Assembly (NCBI GenBank): GCA_946482515.1
Contig: CAMLRS010000023.1
Span: 1 to 41,727, forward strand
Reading direction: 5' to 3'
Length of the DNA: 41,727 nucleotides
DNA from: an uncultured Flavobacteriales bacterium
Lineage (GTDB): Bacteria > Bacteroidota > Bacteroidia > Flavobacteriales > Crocinitomicaceae
Under the pieces are notes generated by a model. The model did not search any database and had not been told where the DNA came from. It saw only the letters and a list, made by a program, of their open reading frames with translations. Numbering within the stretch: the stretch's first letter is position 1; the number at the start of each line of letters is the position of its first letter. This document shows positions 1 through 8,632 of the stretch, piece by piece. A program made the translations under genes and the position numbers.

Positions 1-922
1 AATCGAATTTTACTACCACAGGCGATTGATTTACATGGTTTTTTGCCCCCATTTTGTAATGTTGAAGGACGTTTTCCAGCGTCAGAATACTACCATCGTG
101 CATATAAGGTGCCGTTAGTGTAATATTGCGCAGTGATGGCACTTTAAACAGGCCTTTGCTGCTTTCCTGGAAATCGATCCGGAAACGGCCTTGATCTTTG
201 CCGTAATCGGCATACAAACCGTTGTTAGCGACTTTGTAGGTGGTAAAATGCGGCGCCGGATGGCATTGCGTACAATAGAGCTTTTGACTGAACAGCTCCC
301 ACCCTCTTTTCTGCGAAGCAGTGAGTGCCGTGGAATCACCGCTGTAAAAACGGTCGAAAGCGCTGTTATCGGAGATCAGTGAACGCTCAAAGGCTGCAAT
401 GGAGCGTGTTAATACCCACGGATCGAACGAACGACCGAAAATGCGCTGTGCAGCGGCTTCGTATTCGGGAACGGCGCGTAATTCCTTGAGCAGCTCACGC
501 ATATCGGAGCCCATTTCGGTATGTTCTTGTATGGGAACAATAACCTGCATTTCAAGGGTTTTCAGCTCGCCGTCGAACATAATACGCTCAAGGTAGGCGC
601 TGTTGAGCAAGGAAGGTGCGTTGCGCTCGGCAAACCGGCCTAAAACACCATTGCTTACAGCTAATCCATCGGTAAAGGCTTTGTCTGGGTGGTGACAATC
701 GGCGCAGGAAATGGAATTGTCGGTAGAAAGGCGCTTGTCGAAAAACAGCTTGCGTCCCAGCTCGATCTTTTCAGCTGTCATGGGATTATCCGCCGGAAAC
801 GGAATCGGACCGAGTGTGCTCTCGATGTTACCGCGTACGCATTTGAAAGCCAGCAACAGACAACTGCCTGTCGCCATTAGCATCAACAAAAAGAGTGTCC
901 TTTTATTCAGGGAACGATCCAT
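1..922 (-). CDS. Di-haem cytochrome c peroxidase, MbnH/MauG-type (partial, C-terminus off the window)
   Basis: About 307 N-terminal residues are visible, read from the ATG at 922 down to base 1 with no stop. An N-terminal hydrophobic stretch (residues 9-26) suggests export to the periplasm. Two c-type haem motifs are present: CADCH at residues 73-77 and CTQCH at 217-221. This is the spacing of the bacterial di-haem peroxidase/MauG superfamily, which reduces peroxide or oxidises protein residues. The start lies inside the end of the upstream MbnP-like gene (overlap 907-922), so the two are probably translationally coupled. Pairing with an MbnP-like gene points to the MbnH branch, in which the di-haem enzyme oxidises a tryptophan of its MbnP partner. 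A plain peroxidase remains possible. The family call is firm from the haem motifs; the partner role is inferred from context. Confidence 0.9.
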   Translation of the reverse strand, partial: MDRSLNKRTLFLLMLMATGSCLLLAFKCVRGNIESTLGPIPFPADNPMTAEKIELGRKLFFDKRLSTDNSISCADCHHPDKAFTDGLAVSNGVLGRFAERNAPSLLNSAYLERIMFDGELKTLEMQVIVPIQEHTEMGSDMRELLKELRAVPEYEAAAQRIFGRSFDPWVLTRSIAAFERSLISDNSAFDRFYSGDSTALTASQKRGWELFSQKLYCTQCHPAPHFTTYKVANNGLYADYGKDQGRFRIDFQESSKGLFKVPSLRNITLTAPYMHDGSILTLENVLQHYKMGAKNHVNQSPVVVKFD

Positions 923-1869
923 TTTGCGGTTCCAAGCAGATCCTGTTTACCGGAATAGAGCTGAACGAAATGAAGACCGGGTGTGAGATTTTCAAAACGA
1001 AGCTCAGCGCCATTGCAGTTTCCGGAAGCGATCACGCGCCCTTCAGCATTGGTGAGACGGTAGTTTGCAGCTGCTACTTGCTCATCCCAGGAAATGATCG
1101 TAGCGGTAGTCAACTGTGCAACCTGTACGTCGATCAGCTCAGTTTCAATAACGGAAGCATTGACAGGCGATGTAAATACCGGGTGCTGCGTCACGTTATC
1201 CATTACAGCGGCATTAACGCCATTGCTGCCATGGACCATTCCTGTTGTTGCCGGATCGGTTCCTTCGAGCCATTGGTCGAGGTTGACGTTCAGGATGATT
1301 TCCTGTGAGCCGTTCTGGTAAACAGTTGCCACGGTCGTAACACTTACATCCGGCGTGTTATGATCGCCCAGGCAGTGCAGCTGGTAAGCTTCTGTCGGTG
1401 TGCCGTCGTTGTTGTTATCGCCGAGTGCGTTGATAATGAAATGCATGTAGCCGGCTGTCCAGCCCCAGTGCATAGTCGGCGTCTGATAGCTCAATGGATG
1501 ATTTTCCGGGTATTGACTGATATCCAGGTGGTTCAGGTATTCCGGAACGCCTACCATGAAGTGAATGCCTTCGATGTTGGTCACGTCGAGTTCACCCAAC
1601 TCTACACTGTTGTTCGGGTGACTGATATACAATACTTTATTGGTGTCTAGTTCAAGTATTTGTCCACCATCGTGAACGATCTTTATGCGGGAAACGTAGA
1701 ACGCCACATCCTGAACGCTGTAATCAACGCCGTTGAGTGCTTCGATCGTTTCATTCAGGGCAAAAGGCTGCTCGTTGTTCATGAAAGCAAATTTGAGAGC
1801 CACATGCGACTGACTGTGTACCGCAAAGGTGGTAATCGCTCCTGCGAGCAGTGTAAACAGGTGTTTCAT
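907..1869 (-). CDS. MbnP-like copper-binding family protein with a T9SS-type C-terminal tail
   Basis: A 320-residue secreted protein. I chose the Met at 1869 because a typical signal peptide (residues 1-20, ending HSQ) follows it; the frame is open to an upstream Met at 1890. The core, about residues 22-232, matches the MbnP family: it opens with beta-strand sequence, has the motif MHWGWTAGYMHF at 133-144, and LHCLGDH at 164-170. Family members bind copper through a tryptophan that is oxidised to kynurenine by the neighbouring MbnH enzyme. An extra region, about residues 245-320, ends in ENLTPGLHFVQLYSG then TAKWIVP. That looks like a type A T9SS sorting domain and would send the protein to the cell surface. 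It starts 4 bases after the methyltransferase and overlaps the di-haem peroxidase. Copper binding is inferred from the family. Confidence 0.78.
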   Translation of the reverse strand: MKHLFTLLAGAITTFAVHSQSHVALKFAFMNNEQPFALNETIEALNGVDYSVQDVAFYVSRIKIVHDGGQILELDTNKVLYISHPNNSVELGELDVTNIEGIHFMVGVPEYLNHLDISQYPENHPLSYQTPTMHWGWTAGYMHFIINALGDNNNDGTPTEAYQLHCLGDHNTPDVSVTTVATVYQNGSQEIILNVNLDQWLEGTDPATTGMVHGSNGVNAAVMDNVTQHPVFTSPVNASVIETELIDVQVAQLTTATIISWDEQVAAANYRLTNAEGRVIASGNCNGAELRFENLTPGLHFVQLYSGKQDLLGTAKWIVP

Positions 1870-1873
1870 GAAA

Positions 1874-2647
1874 TTAATTTTTATGTGCAATGTACAACAA
1901 TTCCCCTTTGCTGATACGGTAGCGTTCGATCAATTCATCGGGTATTCTGTGTTTCTCAAATGCAATTTCAACCGTAAATCCTGCCTTTTCGAGCCACTGC
2001 GGATAGTCTCTTCCGAACAGACGCACGTGGTCTTTCTGCCAGAAGTGTTTCTCGCGGTCTTCCGGGCTGGTGATGCTTGGATCTTCGTAAGTTACTTCAC
2101 GATTCATGTCCTGCGGCACCTGCATAATGGCCCAACCGCCCGGTTTCATCACGCGATAGAGCTCGCGCATGCATTGCAGCGGATCGTCGACGTGTTCCAT
2201 GACGTGATTGCAAAATACTACGTCGAAACGGTTGTCTTCCAATGGAATCTGGTGCAGGTCGAAATGCATGTCGGCGATAGGCGAAACGAGGTCGGCTGTC
2301 AGGTAATCGAGGTTTGCCTGCTGCTTGAAACGCTTGTGAAAGCACTGTTCCGGAGCAATGTGCAGCACGCTGAGCTTATCGGCTGTAAAGAAATTGCTTT
2401 CGTCGCGCAGGTAAAGCCACATCAGGCGGTGGCGCTCCAGCGTAAGATCGTGAGGACACAACACATTCTCGCGGTGCGAAACGTTGGAACCATACGAAAG
2501 GAACTTACGGGAAGTCTTACCACAAACCGGGCATTCGAAGTTATTTCCTTTGTAAAACAACGGCGCAAACAGGCGGAAAACATAGCTCAACCGGATCAGC
2601 AGCGGTCGTGGAAGTTTGTTCAGCAGGAACTTATACAGCTTTTTCAT
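1874..2647 (-). CDS. Class I SAM-dependent methyltransferase with N-terminal Cys motifs
   Basis: A 257-residue protein if started at the Met at 2647 (MKKLYKF); an in-frame Met at 2719 would add 24 basic residues that look unlike coding sequence. The N-terminal third carries CPVCG and a further CPHD, which could form a small zinc-binding unit. The methyltransferase region follows: LHIAPE takes the place of the usual glycine-rich motif I, then FDVVFCNHVMEHV and VMKPGGWAIMQVP, as in the Methyltransf_11 family. The substrate is unknown. It is the first gene of a minus-strand operon, with its stop 4 bases before the MbnP-like start. A TATTTTTG box at 2661-2668 (minus) could be its -7 element. The operon partners do not define its target. 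Confidence 0.8.
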   Translation of the reverse strand: MKKLYKFLLNKLPRPLLIRLSYVFRLFAPLFYKGNNFECPVCGKTSRKFLSYGSNVSHRENVLCPHDLTLERHRLMWLYLRDESNFFTADKLSVLHIAPEQCFHKRFKQQANLDYLTADLVSPIADMHFDLHQIPLEDNRFDVVFCNHVMEHVDDPLQCMRELYRVMKPGGWAIMQVPQDMNREVTYEDPSITSPEDREKHFWQKDHVRLFGRDYPQWLEKAGFTVEIAFEKHRIPDELIERYRISKGELLYIAHKN

Positions 2648-2723
2648 AAATCGGAATGAGCAAAAATAACGTTTTATCCGCTTAGCTGTCCACTGCCGGT
2701 TGTTCACTATAATTTTCAACTGC

Positions 2724-2755
2724 TTTGTACGGTGCTGGCTTCTTTCCTATTTTTA
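2724..2755 (+). promoter_or_regulatory. Bacteroidota-type promoter for the S9A oligopeptidase
   Basis: TTTG at 2724-2727 is followed after 20 bases by TATTTTTA at 2748-2755, close to the TTTG/TAnnTTTG pattern. It ends 5 bases before the ATG at 2761, so the transcript would have almost no leader. The match is by eye. Confidence 0.4.
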
Positions 2756-2760
2756 CCCGT

Positions 2761-4866
2761 ATGAAAACGCCAATCTTATTTCCTCTGACGGTTTTATTGC
2801 CGGTTTTTATTCATGCGCAATCTTTCGAATCTATGCAGGCTCCTGATGCTAAAAAAGTTACCAAAACGTTGGAAATCCACGGACATCAGCGCGAGGACCC
2901 TTACTTCTGGATGAATCAGCGCGATACGCCGGATGTGCTCGATTACATTGTAGCCGAAAATAAGTACAGCGGTGCTTTTTTCAACGAGCTGAATCCCCTG
3001 GTGGAAACCCTGCTGAAGGAATTCGAGCAGCGTATCGATCCGAATGATGTGAGCGCTCCTTTCAAATCCAACGGTTATATGTACCAGTGGCGCAATATCC
3101 AAGGGAAAGATTACCGCGAGCTCTGGCAGATCAAAGACGGCAAACAAACCTTGTTTTTCGATGAAAACGAACGTGCTGAAAAGCACGATTATTATGGCCT
3201 GGGCGACTGGAACAATTCGCCGGACAACAAACTGCTGGCCATCAGCGAAGATGTTGTCGGACGACGAAAATACACCATTCGTTTCCGCGACAATAAAACG
3301 GGCAAATACCTGAAAGACCAGCTCGTTAACGTCGATGAGAGCATCATTTGGGCCAATGATAACAAAACCGTTTTCTATATCAAGAAAGACGAAACAACCC
3401 TGCGTGAATTCCAGGTTTATCGCCATGTGCTGGGTACGTCGCAAGACAAAGACGCGCTGGTATATGAAGAAAAAGACGAGCGTTTCTCGGTTTTCATCGT
3501 CAAATCATTTGACCATTCGCGCATCTGTATTTACAGTCAGAGCTCCACAACCGCCGAAGTATCGCTGATCGATGCGTGGAAGCCTTTGGAAAAGCCACAG
3601 GTCTTTCTGCCGCGCATCCAGGGACATTTGTACCAGGTCGATCACCACGAAAACGGCTTCTACGTGCTCAGCAACTGGAAAAGTCCGAACAGAACGCTGT
3701 TGCATACGGTTAGCAAGCCGGATAAGATCGAGGATTGCAAAACACTCATTGCACACGATCCGGCGGTTTACCTCGACGGATTCCTGCCGTTTAAAAATTA
3801 CCTCGTGGTGCAGCAACGCAGCGCTGGCGTGTCGACTTTTCGCTACGGCGACCCGATGGCCGCTTCCCTGAAAACGATCGCTATCGATGAGCCTGTGTAC
3901 GAAATCGCGCTGGACGCCAATGACGATTACGACGCAAAGACCTTTGTGTATGCATACACATCGCTGACAACGCCGCCTTCGGTGTTTAACTTTGATATGA
4001 ATAGCGGCATTAGTACGCTGCATTTCCGGAAATCACTGCTCGATAAGAGCTTTTCACCCGATAATTACGAAAGCAAGCGCGTTTGGGCAACCGCCAACGA
4101 CGGCACGAAAATCCCGGTTTCGCTGGTTTACAAAAAAGGCATCGACCTGAAAAAAGCCCCTATGTTGCTCTACGGTTATGGCTCTTACGGTGTAACGATC
4201 CCGGCGGCCTTTAGTGCATTACGTCTCAGCTTGATCGATCGCGGGTTCGTGTTTGCCATCGCACATATTCGCGGCGGTAAATTCATGGGCGAAACGTGGT
4301 ACGAGAATGGCAAGCTGCAGCACAAGCGCAATACGTTTACCGATTTCATCAACTGCGCCGAATGGCTGGCCATGCAGGGTTATTGCGACCCGAACGCTAT
4401 TTATGCACAAGGCGGAAGCGCCGGTGGTTTGCTGATGGGTGCCGTGACCAATATGGCTCCTCACCTCTTCAAAGGCGTGATCGCACAGGTTCCGTTCGTG
4501 GATGTGGTAACGACCATGCTCGACGAAAGCATTCCGCTCACAGTGGGCGAATACGAAGAATGGGGCAATCCCAACGAAGCGGAAAGCTACTGGTATATGC
4601 TCAGTTATTCACCTTACGACCAGGTGCGTCGGGCACATTACCCGGCGATGCTCATCACAACCGGTTACCACGATTCGCAGGTTCAGTACTGGGAACCGCT
4701 GAAATGGGTGGCTAAGCTGCGCGATATGAATCTCGGAACTGCTCCCCTGCTGTTCGACTGCACAATGAGTGCCGGTCATGGCGGCGGATCGGGACGAAGC
4801 ACCGAACGACTCGAAGTAGCTAAAGAATTTGCGTTCTTATTGCATGTACAAGGTATTACGAACTAG
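2761..4866 (+). CDS. S9A family oligopeptidase B / prolyl oligopeptidase-like protease
   Basis: A 701-residue serine peptidase. I chose the ATG at 2761 because a signal peptide (MKTPILFPLTVLLPVFIHAQ) follows it directly; an upstream in-frame Met at 2725 lacks this. Residues about 25-430 form the seven-bladed propeller typical of S9A, which limits access to short peptides. The alpha/beta-hydrolase domain follows, with GGSAGG placing the nucleophile at Ser553, Asp638 in YHDSQV and His673 in AGHGGG. Oligopeptidase B cleaves peptides after basic residues. The length fits the family (about 680-720). The signal peptide suggests a periplasmic scavenging protease, as is common in Bacteroidota. Its 3' end overlaps the next gene by 23 bases. 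A prolyl specificity cannot be excluded from sequence alone. Confidence 0.92.
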   Translation: MKTPILFPLTVLLPVFIHAQSFESMQAPDAKKVTKTLEIHGHQREDPYFWMNQRDTPDVLDYIVAENKYSGAFFNELNPLVETLLKEFEQRIDPNDVSAPFKSNGYMYQWRNIQGKDYRELWQIKDGKQTLFFDENERAEKHDYYGLGDWNNSPDNKLLAISEDVVGRRKYTIRFRDNKTGKYLKDQLVNVDESIIWANDNKTVFYIKKDETTLREFQVYRHVLGTSQDKDALVYEEKDERFSVFIVKSFDHSRICIYSQSSTTAEVSLIDAWKPLEKPQVFLPRIQGHLYQVDHHENGFYVLSNWKSPNRTLLHTVSKPDKIEDCKTLIAHDPAVYLDGFLPFKNYLVVQQRSAGVSTFRYGDPMAASLKTIAIDEPVYEIALDANDDYDAKTFVYAYTSLTTPPSVFNFDMNSGISTLHFRKSLLDKSFSPDNYESKRVWATANDGTKIPVSLVYKKGIDLKKAPMLLYGYGSYGVTIPAAFSALRLSLIDRGFVFAIAHIRGGKFMGETWYENGKLQHKRNTFTDFINCAEWLAMQGYCDPNAIYAQGGSAGGLLMGAVTNMAPHLFKGVIAQVPFVDVVTTMLDESIPLTVGEYEEWGNPNEAESYWYMLSYSPYDQVRRAHYPAMLITTGYHDSQVQYWEPLKWVAKLRDMNLGTAPLLFDCTMSAGHGGGSGRSTERLEVAKEFAFLLHVQGITN

Positions 4867-5857
4867 TTTTCTGTTGGGGCTGTTGCTACGGTCGGTTGCT
4901 GCTTTCGGACAGGAAGACAGCCTTCCGTACAGGCTTTACAACCAAAAACTGGTGCTGTATTCCGATTTGGGCTTCAACACTGCTCCTATCGGCATCAAAT
5001 ACCCCTATAACGATGAGATCAAGCGGCTGAGATACCGCAACAATTCCAACATGGTACTCGGATTCGGCTTCTCCTACAAATGGATGGCCGCGCGATTGGG
5101 GATCAACCTTCCGGTTTCGCTGCGTTCCAGTCGCTATGGAAAAACCAGCTATTTCGATCTCGGATTCGATTTTACGCTGAAACGCGTCTTCCTCGACTTC
5201 GATTTTCATTTGTACCAGGGCTATGTGATCAAAAACGGCTACCGGTGGAACGACACGCTGAACGACTTGTATCCGCATGAACAGCGCCCGGATGTGAATT
5301 CAGCCAGTTTTTCCATCAATGCGTGGGTGTTTCGCTCAAAAGATTTTAAAATGGCGGCCATGCGCGGAAAAACGGGGTCGTATGAAAAGGATGTAAAAAC
5401 CTGGTATTTCAGATATACATTAAACATTCATGGCGTCAGCTCTGAGATCAATGCTCCGCTGGTCCCCGTTTCATTGCAGGACAGCAGTCAGAGCAAAACG
5501 CTCTCCCATGTCTTTACAGCACTGGATTTCGGCCTGATTCCCGGTTATGCTTATGTCAAGCGCTGGAAGAACTTCCAAATCGGTGGTATGGCCGGTTTGG
5601 GGCTTGTGATCCAGTCGAAGTTTTACACGTTTGAAGATCAGACACGTGGTTTCCTGGGACTTGCACCACGTCTGGATCTTAAATTCATCGCGGGTTACAA
5701 TCAACCGAAGTATTTCCTGATGTTCGTCACCGATTTCGATAATAAGAGCATTCGGTTCCAGAACCTGTCTTACCGGCAAACATACTACTCCCTGCGTTTA
5801 GTTGGAGGCATTCGCTTAGATGTGAGAAAGAAGCAGCAGAAAGTTATAAATGATTAA
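4844..5857 (+). CDS. DUF4421 family outer-membrane beta-barrel protein
   Basis: A 337-residue protein starting at the ATG at 4844, which gives a signal peptide (MYKVLRTSFLLGLLLRSVAAFGQ). Another Met lies 15 bases upstream. The body alternates short amphipathic strands rich in Tyr, Phe and Gly (for example FGFSYKWMAARLGINLP and YYSLRLVGGIRLD), as expected of an outer-membrane barrel. The overall pattern matches DUF4421, a Bacteroidota family of unknown function. It overlaps the end of the oligopeptidase gene by 23 bases in another frame, so the two are probably cotranscribed. No catalytic residues are apparent. Confidence 0.75.
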   Translation: MYKVLRTSFLLGLLLRSVAAFGQEDSLPYRLYNQKLVLYSDLGFNTAPIGIKYPYNDEIKRLRYRNNSNMVLGFGFSYKWMAARLGINLPVSLRSSRYGKTSYFDLGFDFTLKRVFLDFDFHLYQGYVIKNGYRWNDTLNDLYPHEQRPDVNSASFSINAWVFRSKDFKMAAMRGKTGSYEKDVKTWYFRYTLNIHGVSSEINAPLVPVSLQDSSQSKTLSHVFTALDFGLIPGYAYVKRWKNFQIGGMAGLGLVIQSKFYTFEDQTRGFLGLAPRLDLKFIAGYNQPKYFLMFVTDFDNKSIRFQNLSYRQTYYSLRLVGGIRLDVRKKQQKVIND

Positions 5858-5982
5858 TTATCAATTATAAAGCTGGTTTTATCTGAAGTTGAGATAACTG
5901 TGAAATTATCAATTACATTGAAAGCGGGGCTGCGGAGTTAAATCCGGCCTCTTCATAATTCATAATTATCGCATTGATAATT
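5856..5982. repeat. AATTATCAAT inverted repeat between convergent genes
   Basis: AATTATCAAT at 5856-5865 is matched by its reverse complement at 5973-5982, and a further copy of the forward form lies at 5904-5913. The stretch lies between two convergent genes and may act as a weak bidirectional terminator. It has no GC-rich stem, so that role is uncertain. Confidence 0.35.
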
Positions 5983-6441
5983 CTAATGCACCAGGTGTTT
6001 ATAACGACTTTCGGTAAGTGGAACCGGCCATTTGTGGCGTAAATCACCCAGTCGTTGAACGAGTCCGTCGTAAAGTAAAGCTTGCGGATGTTCGGCGAGC
6101 TCGAAAAAGGAAACGCGGCTGATCTGATCGTTTTCTTCAATGATCATCGACATGCGATCAAACCAGTCAATCGTATACTCTTCTCCGATCTTGCGCATGA
6201 AACGTGTTTGAGCATCAATCGAGCAGCCACTTGGACCGGCAACCGATTCGTCGAGTGCGATCACGAGCTGATAGTTGTTCAGCCACGCACCACAAGCGGC
6301 AAGCTGGGTTCCGTGTGCGGCCCATTGTTCCAGGAATTCAGCGATCGGACCAGCCATTTCCTGCTGATCGCTTTCACTCACCGGGCGATTGGAGGTGTAG
6401 ATCCAAACACGGGATTCATCCGGAAACTGGTCCATTTTCAT
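5983..6441 (-). CDS. Small conserved Bacteroidota protein (often mislabelled 'ABC transporter ATPase')
   Basis: A 152-residue soluble protein. The start at 6441 (MKMDQFPDESRVWIY) lies 5 bases after the stop of the upstream Fe-S gene; the longer open frame would run through that gene. The opening SRVWIYTSNRPVSE and the internal GCSIDAQTRFMRKIGEEYTIDWFDR are characteristic of a family that databases commonly call ABC transporter ATPase. I see no Walker A, Walker B or ABC signature, so that name is not supported. It is the last gene of the amidase-MCE-Fe-S operon, a linkage I recall from other Flavobacteriia. Function unknown; a role with the Fe-S proteins is possible. Confidence 0.75.
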   Translation of the reverse strand: MKMDQFPDESRVWIYTSNRPVSESDQQEMAGPIAEFLEQWAAHGTQLAACGAWLNNYQLVIALDESVAGPSGCSIDAQTRFMRKIGEEYTIDWFDRMSMIIEENDQISRVSFFELAEHPQALLYDGLVQRLGDLRHKWPVPLTESRYKHLVH

Positions 6442-6446
6442 CGTTC

Positions 6447-7238
6447 TTACAATTCTGCAGCGTTGGCAATCAATTCGGCAACATCCAGCACGGCGATTTC
6501 CTGCTCTTTGTTGAAGTTCTTCACACCGTCGGTCATCATGGTGTTGCAGAATGGGCAACCGGTGGCGATAATGGAAGCCTGTGTTTCGAGCGCGTCTTCG
6601 GTGCGTTCCACATTGACTTCTTTATTGCCCGGCTCGGCTTCTTTGAACATCTGCGCACCACCTGCTCCACAGCAGAGACCTTTGCTCTTGCAGCGCTTCA
6701 TTTCCACGAGCTCAGCATCGAGCTTTTCGATCAGTGAGCGCGGTGCTTCGTAAATATCGTTTCCGCGACCGAGGTAGCACGGATCGTGGAAGGTGATTTT
6801 CTTCCCTTTGTACGTGCCCCCGCCTTCCAGCGTAAGCTTTCCGCTGTTGATCAACTCCTGGATCAGCTGTGTGTGGTGAATCACTTCGTAGTGACCACCC
6901 AGCTCCGGATATTCGTTTTTCAGCGTGTTGAAGCAATGTGGACAGGCCGTTACGATCTTTTTGATCTCGTAGCCATCCAGCACCTGGATATTCATCATGG
7001 CCTGCATCTGGAAGGTGAATTCGTTTCCGGCACGCTTGGCGGGATCGCCCGTACAGGATTCTTCAGCACCCAGAACTGCAAACTTGACATTGCATTTGTT
7101 GAGGATTTTCACCAGTGCTTTGGTGATCTTTTTCGCACGGTCGTCGAAACTACCGGAGCAGCCTACCCAGAACAGCAGATCAGGTGTTTCACCCGTTGCC
7201 ATCATTTCGGCCATTGTTGGTACAGTCAAAGTACTCAT
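6447..7238 (-). CDS. CCG-domain Fe-S oxidoreductase subunit (HdrB/LutA-like)
   Basis: A 263-residue protein with two cysteine-rich CCG-type domains. The first has Cys27, Cys62 and the pair C99PHC102; the second has Cys154 in DPCYLGR, C189-C190-G in LCCGAGGAQMF, and C228PFC231. In heterodisulfide reductase HdrB and relatives, such domains hold unusual [4Fe-4S] clusters and handle disulfide or quinone-linked electron transfer. The length is close to single-subunit CCG proteins. It follows the membrane Fe-S gene by 35 bases and probably forms a complex with it, like HdrE/HdrD or GlpC-type pairs. The electron donor and acceptor are not shown by the sequence. Confidence 0.88.
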   Translation of the reverse strand: MSTLTVPTMAEMMATGETPDLLFWVGCSGSFDDRAKKITKALVKILNKCNVKFAVLGAEESCTGDPAKRAGNEFTFQMQAMMNIQVLDGYEIKKIVTACPHCFNTLKNEYPELGGHYEVIHHTQLIQELINSGKLTLEGGGTYKGKKITFHDPCYLGRGNDIYEAPRSLIEKLDAELVEMKRCKSKGLCCGAGGAQMFKEAEPGNKEVNVERTEDALETQASIIATGCPFCNTMMTDGVKNFNKEQEIAVLDVAELIANAAEL

Positions 7239-7273
7239 AATCGTTCGTTCAAAATTTCGTCTTAGTGAACTTC

Positions 7274-8623
7274 TTATTCGTTGATCCAGTTACCACGGCT
7301 GGATTGTGCAAACTGCCATGGCGCACCGTTGTTTTCGATGTTGGTCAGCATGCCCGCCAGCTCGGTTGGCATTTTGGATTCTTCCATCACGAGGTTGCGG
7401 CGCAGGTCTACGATGATGGCCAGCGGATCGATATTTACAGGGCATTCCTGTACGCAGGCGTTGCAGGACGTACATGCCCACAATTCTTCTTCCGTAATGT
7501 AATCGCCGAGCAGTGATTTGCCATCGGTGTAGTCTTTTCCGTGCTTGCGACGGTTCTCGCCCACTTCTACCAGGCGGTCGCGCGTGTCCATCATGATCTT
7601 GCGCGGCGACAATTTCTTCCCGGTAATGTTTGCCGGACAGGAAGCTGTACAGCGGCCACATTCCGTACAGGTATAAGCGTCGAGCAGGTTTTTCCACGTC
7701 AGATCGGTTACATCGCGTGCACCGAAGCGCTGTGGCCCTGCCTGTTCGGCAGACAGGTCAACATCGGTTGGAGCAGCAGCAAACGGATCGGCCGTCGGGT
7801 CGAGCATCAGCTTTACTTCCCGCGTTACGGATTCCATATTGGTGAATTTTCCTTTCGGCTCCAGGTTGGTATACCAGGTGTTCGGGAAAGCGAGGAAAAT
7901 GTGCAAATGCTTGGAGTAAGCCAGGTAATTCATGAAACCGAGTACCATGGTCAAGTGTCCCCACCAGCCGATGCGCTCCAGCAAATGCAGTGTTTCCACC
8001 GACATATTGCCGAAGATTGGCTCGGCGATCAGCGACGAAATGGTGTAGCTCATCGAGCCATCGCCCAGGTCGGCAGCGTGCGAAGCGCCCATTCGATAGA
8101 GCATTTCATCCGTTCCGTTCATAGTGAAAATGCAGATCACGAGGATGAATTCCATCGCCAGGATCAGGTTGGCATCGAATGTCGGGAAGCCTTTCATTTC
8201 CGGCTTGTGGAAACGCTTCAGGCGAAGGATATTGCGTCGGGCAAGGAAAGCGATCGTCGCAATCAACGCTGCAAATGACAAAATCTCGATGAAGCTGATC
8301 ATGAAGGTGTAAAAACCACCCAGCGACGGACGGAAAACGCGGTGACTTCCCGTTACGCCATCGATGATGATCTCGATCAGCTCGATCTGCGTAATGATAA
8401 AGGCCGAGTAAATGGCCAGGTGAAGCAATGCCGGGATCGGACGGCGGAACATTTTCTGCTGACCGAATGCCACGAGCATCATGGTCCTCCAGCGGTCATT
8501 TTTCCGGTCATTACGGCTCACATCCTGCCCCAGCAGAATGTTCGAACGGATTTTGAGAATATTCCAGGCAAAGAACCCAAACGCTGCCAGGAAAAAGACA
8601 CAAAAGATAATGGTAGCAATCAT
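7274..8623 (-). CDS. Membrane-bound 2x[4Fe-4S] protein with NarI-like domain (HdrE/DsrM/GlpC-like)
   Basis: A 449-residue protein. The N-terminal half has several transmembrane segments (first at about residues 2-22, others near 65-85, 95-125 and 220-240), resembling the cytochrome b-type NarI/DsrM membrane domain. The C-terminal half carries two classical [4Fe-4S] sets: C319xxC322xxC325xxxC329P and C384xxC387xxC390xxxC394P. This arrangement moves electrons between the quinone pool and soluble cofactors. Together with the CCG protein 35 bases downstream it forms a plausible two-subunit quinone:disulfide-type oxidoreductase. It starts 9 bases after the MCE gene, an unexpected partner for a redox complex. 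The family is firm; the substrate is unknown. Confidence 0.88.
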   Translation of the reverse strand: MIATIIFCVFFLAAFGFFAWNILKIRSNILLGQDVSRNDRKNDRWRTMMLVAFGQQKMFRRPIPALLHLAIYSAFIITQIELIEIIIDGVTGSHRVFRPSLGGFYTFMISFIEILSFAALIATIAFLARRNILRLKRFHKPEMKGFPTFDANLILAMEFILVICIFTMNGTDEMLYRMGASHAADLGDGSMSYTISSLIAEPIFGNMSVETLHLLERIGWWGHLTMVLGFMNYLAYSKHLHIFLAFPNTWYTNLEPKGKFTNMESVTREVKLMLDPTADPFAAAPTDVDLSAEQAGPQRFGARDVTDLTWKNLLDAYTCTECGRCTASCPANITGKKLSPRKIMMDTRDRLVEVGENRRKHGKDYTDGKSLLGDYITEEELWACTSCNACVQECPVNIDPLAIIVDLRRNLVMEESKMPTELAGMLTNIENNGAPWQFAQSSRGNWINE

Positions 8624-8632
8624 AGTTGTGTG

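Noticed and set aside
1..2647. Methanobactin biosynthesis locus
   Set aside because: MbnP/MbnH-like genes are present, but no MbnB/MbnC or precursor peptide is visible; such pairs are common outside methanobactin clusters.
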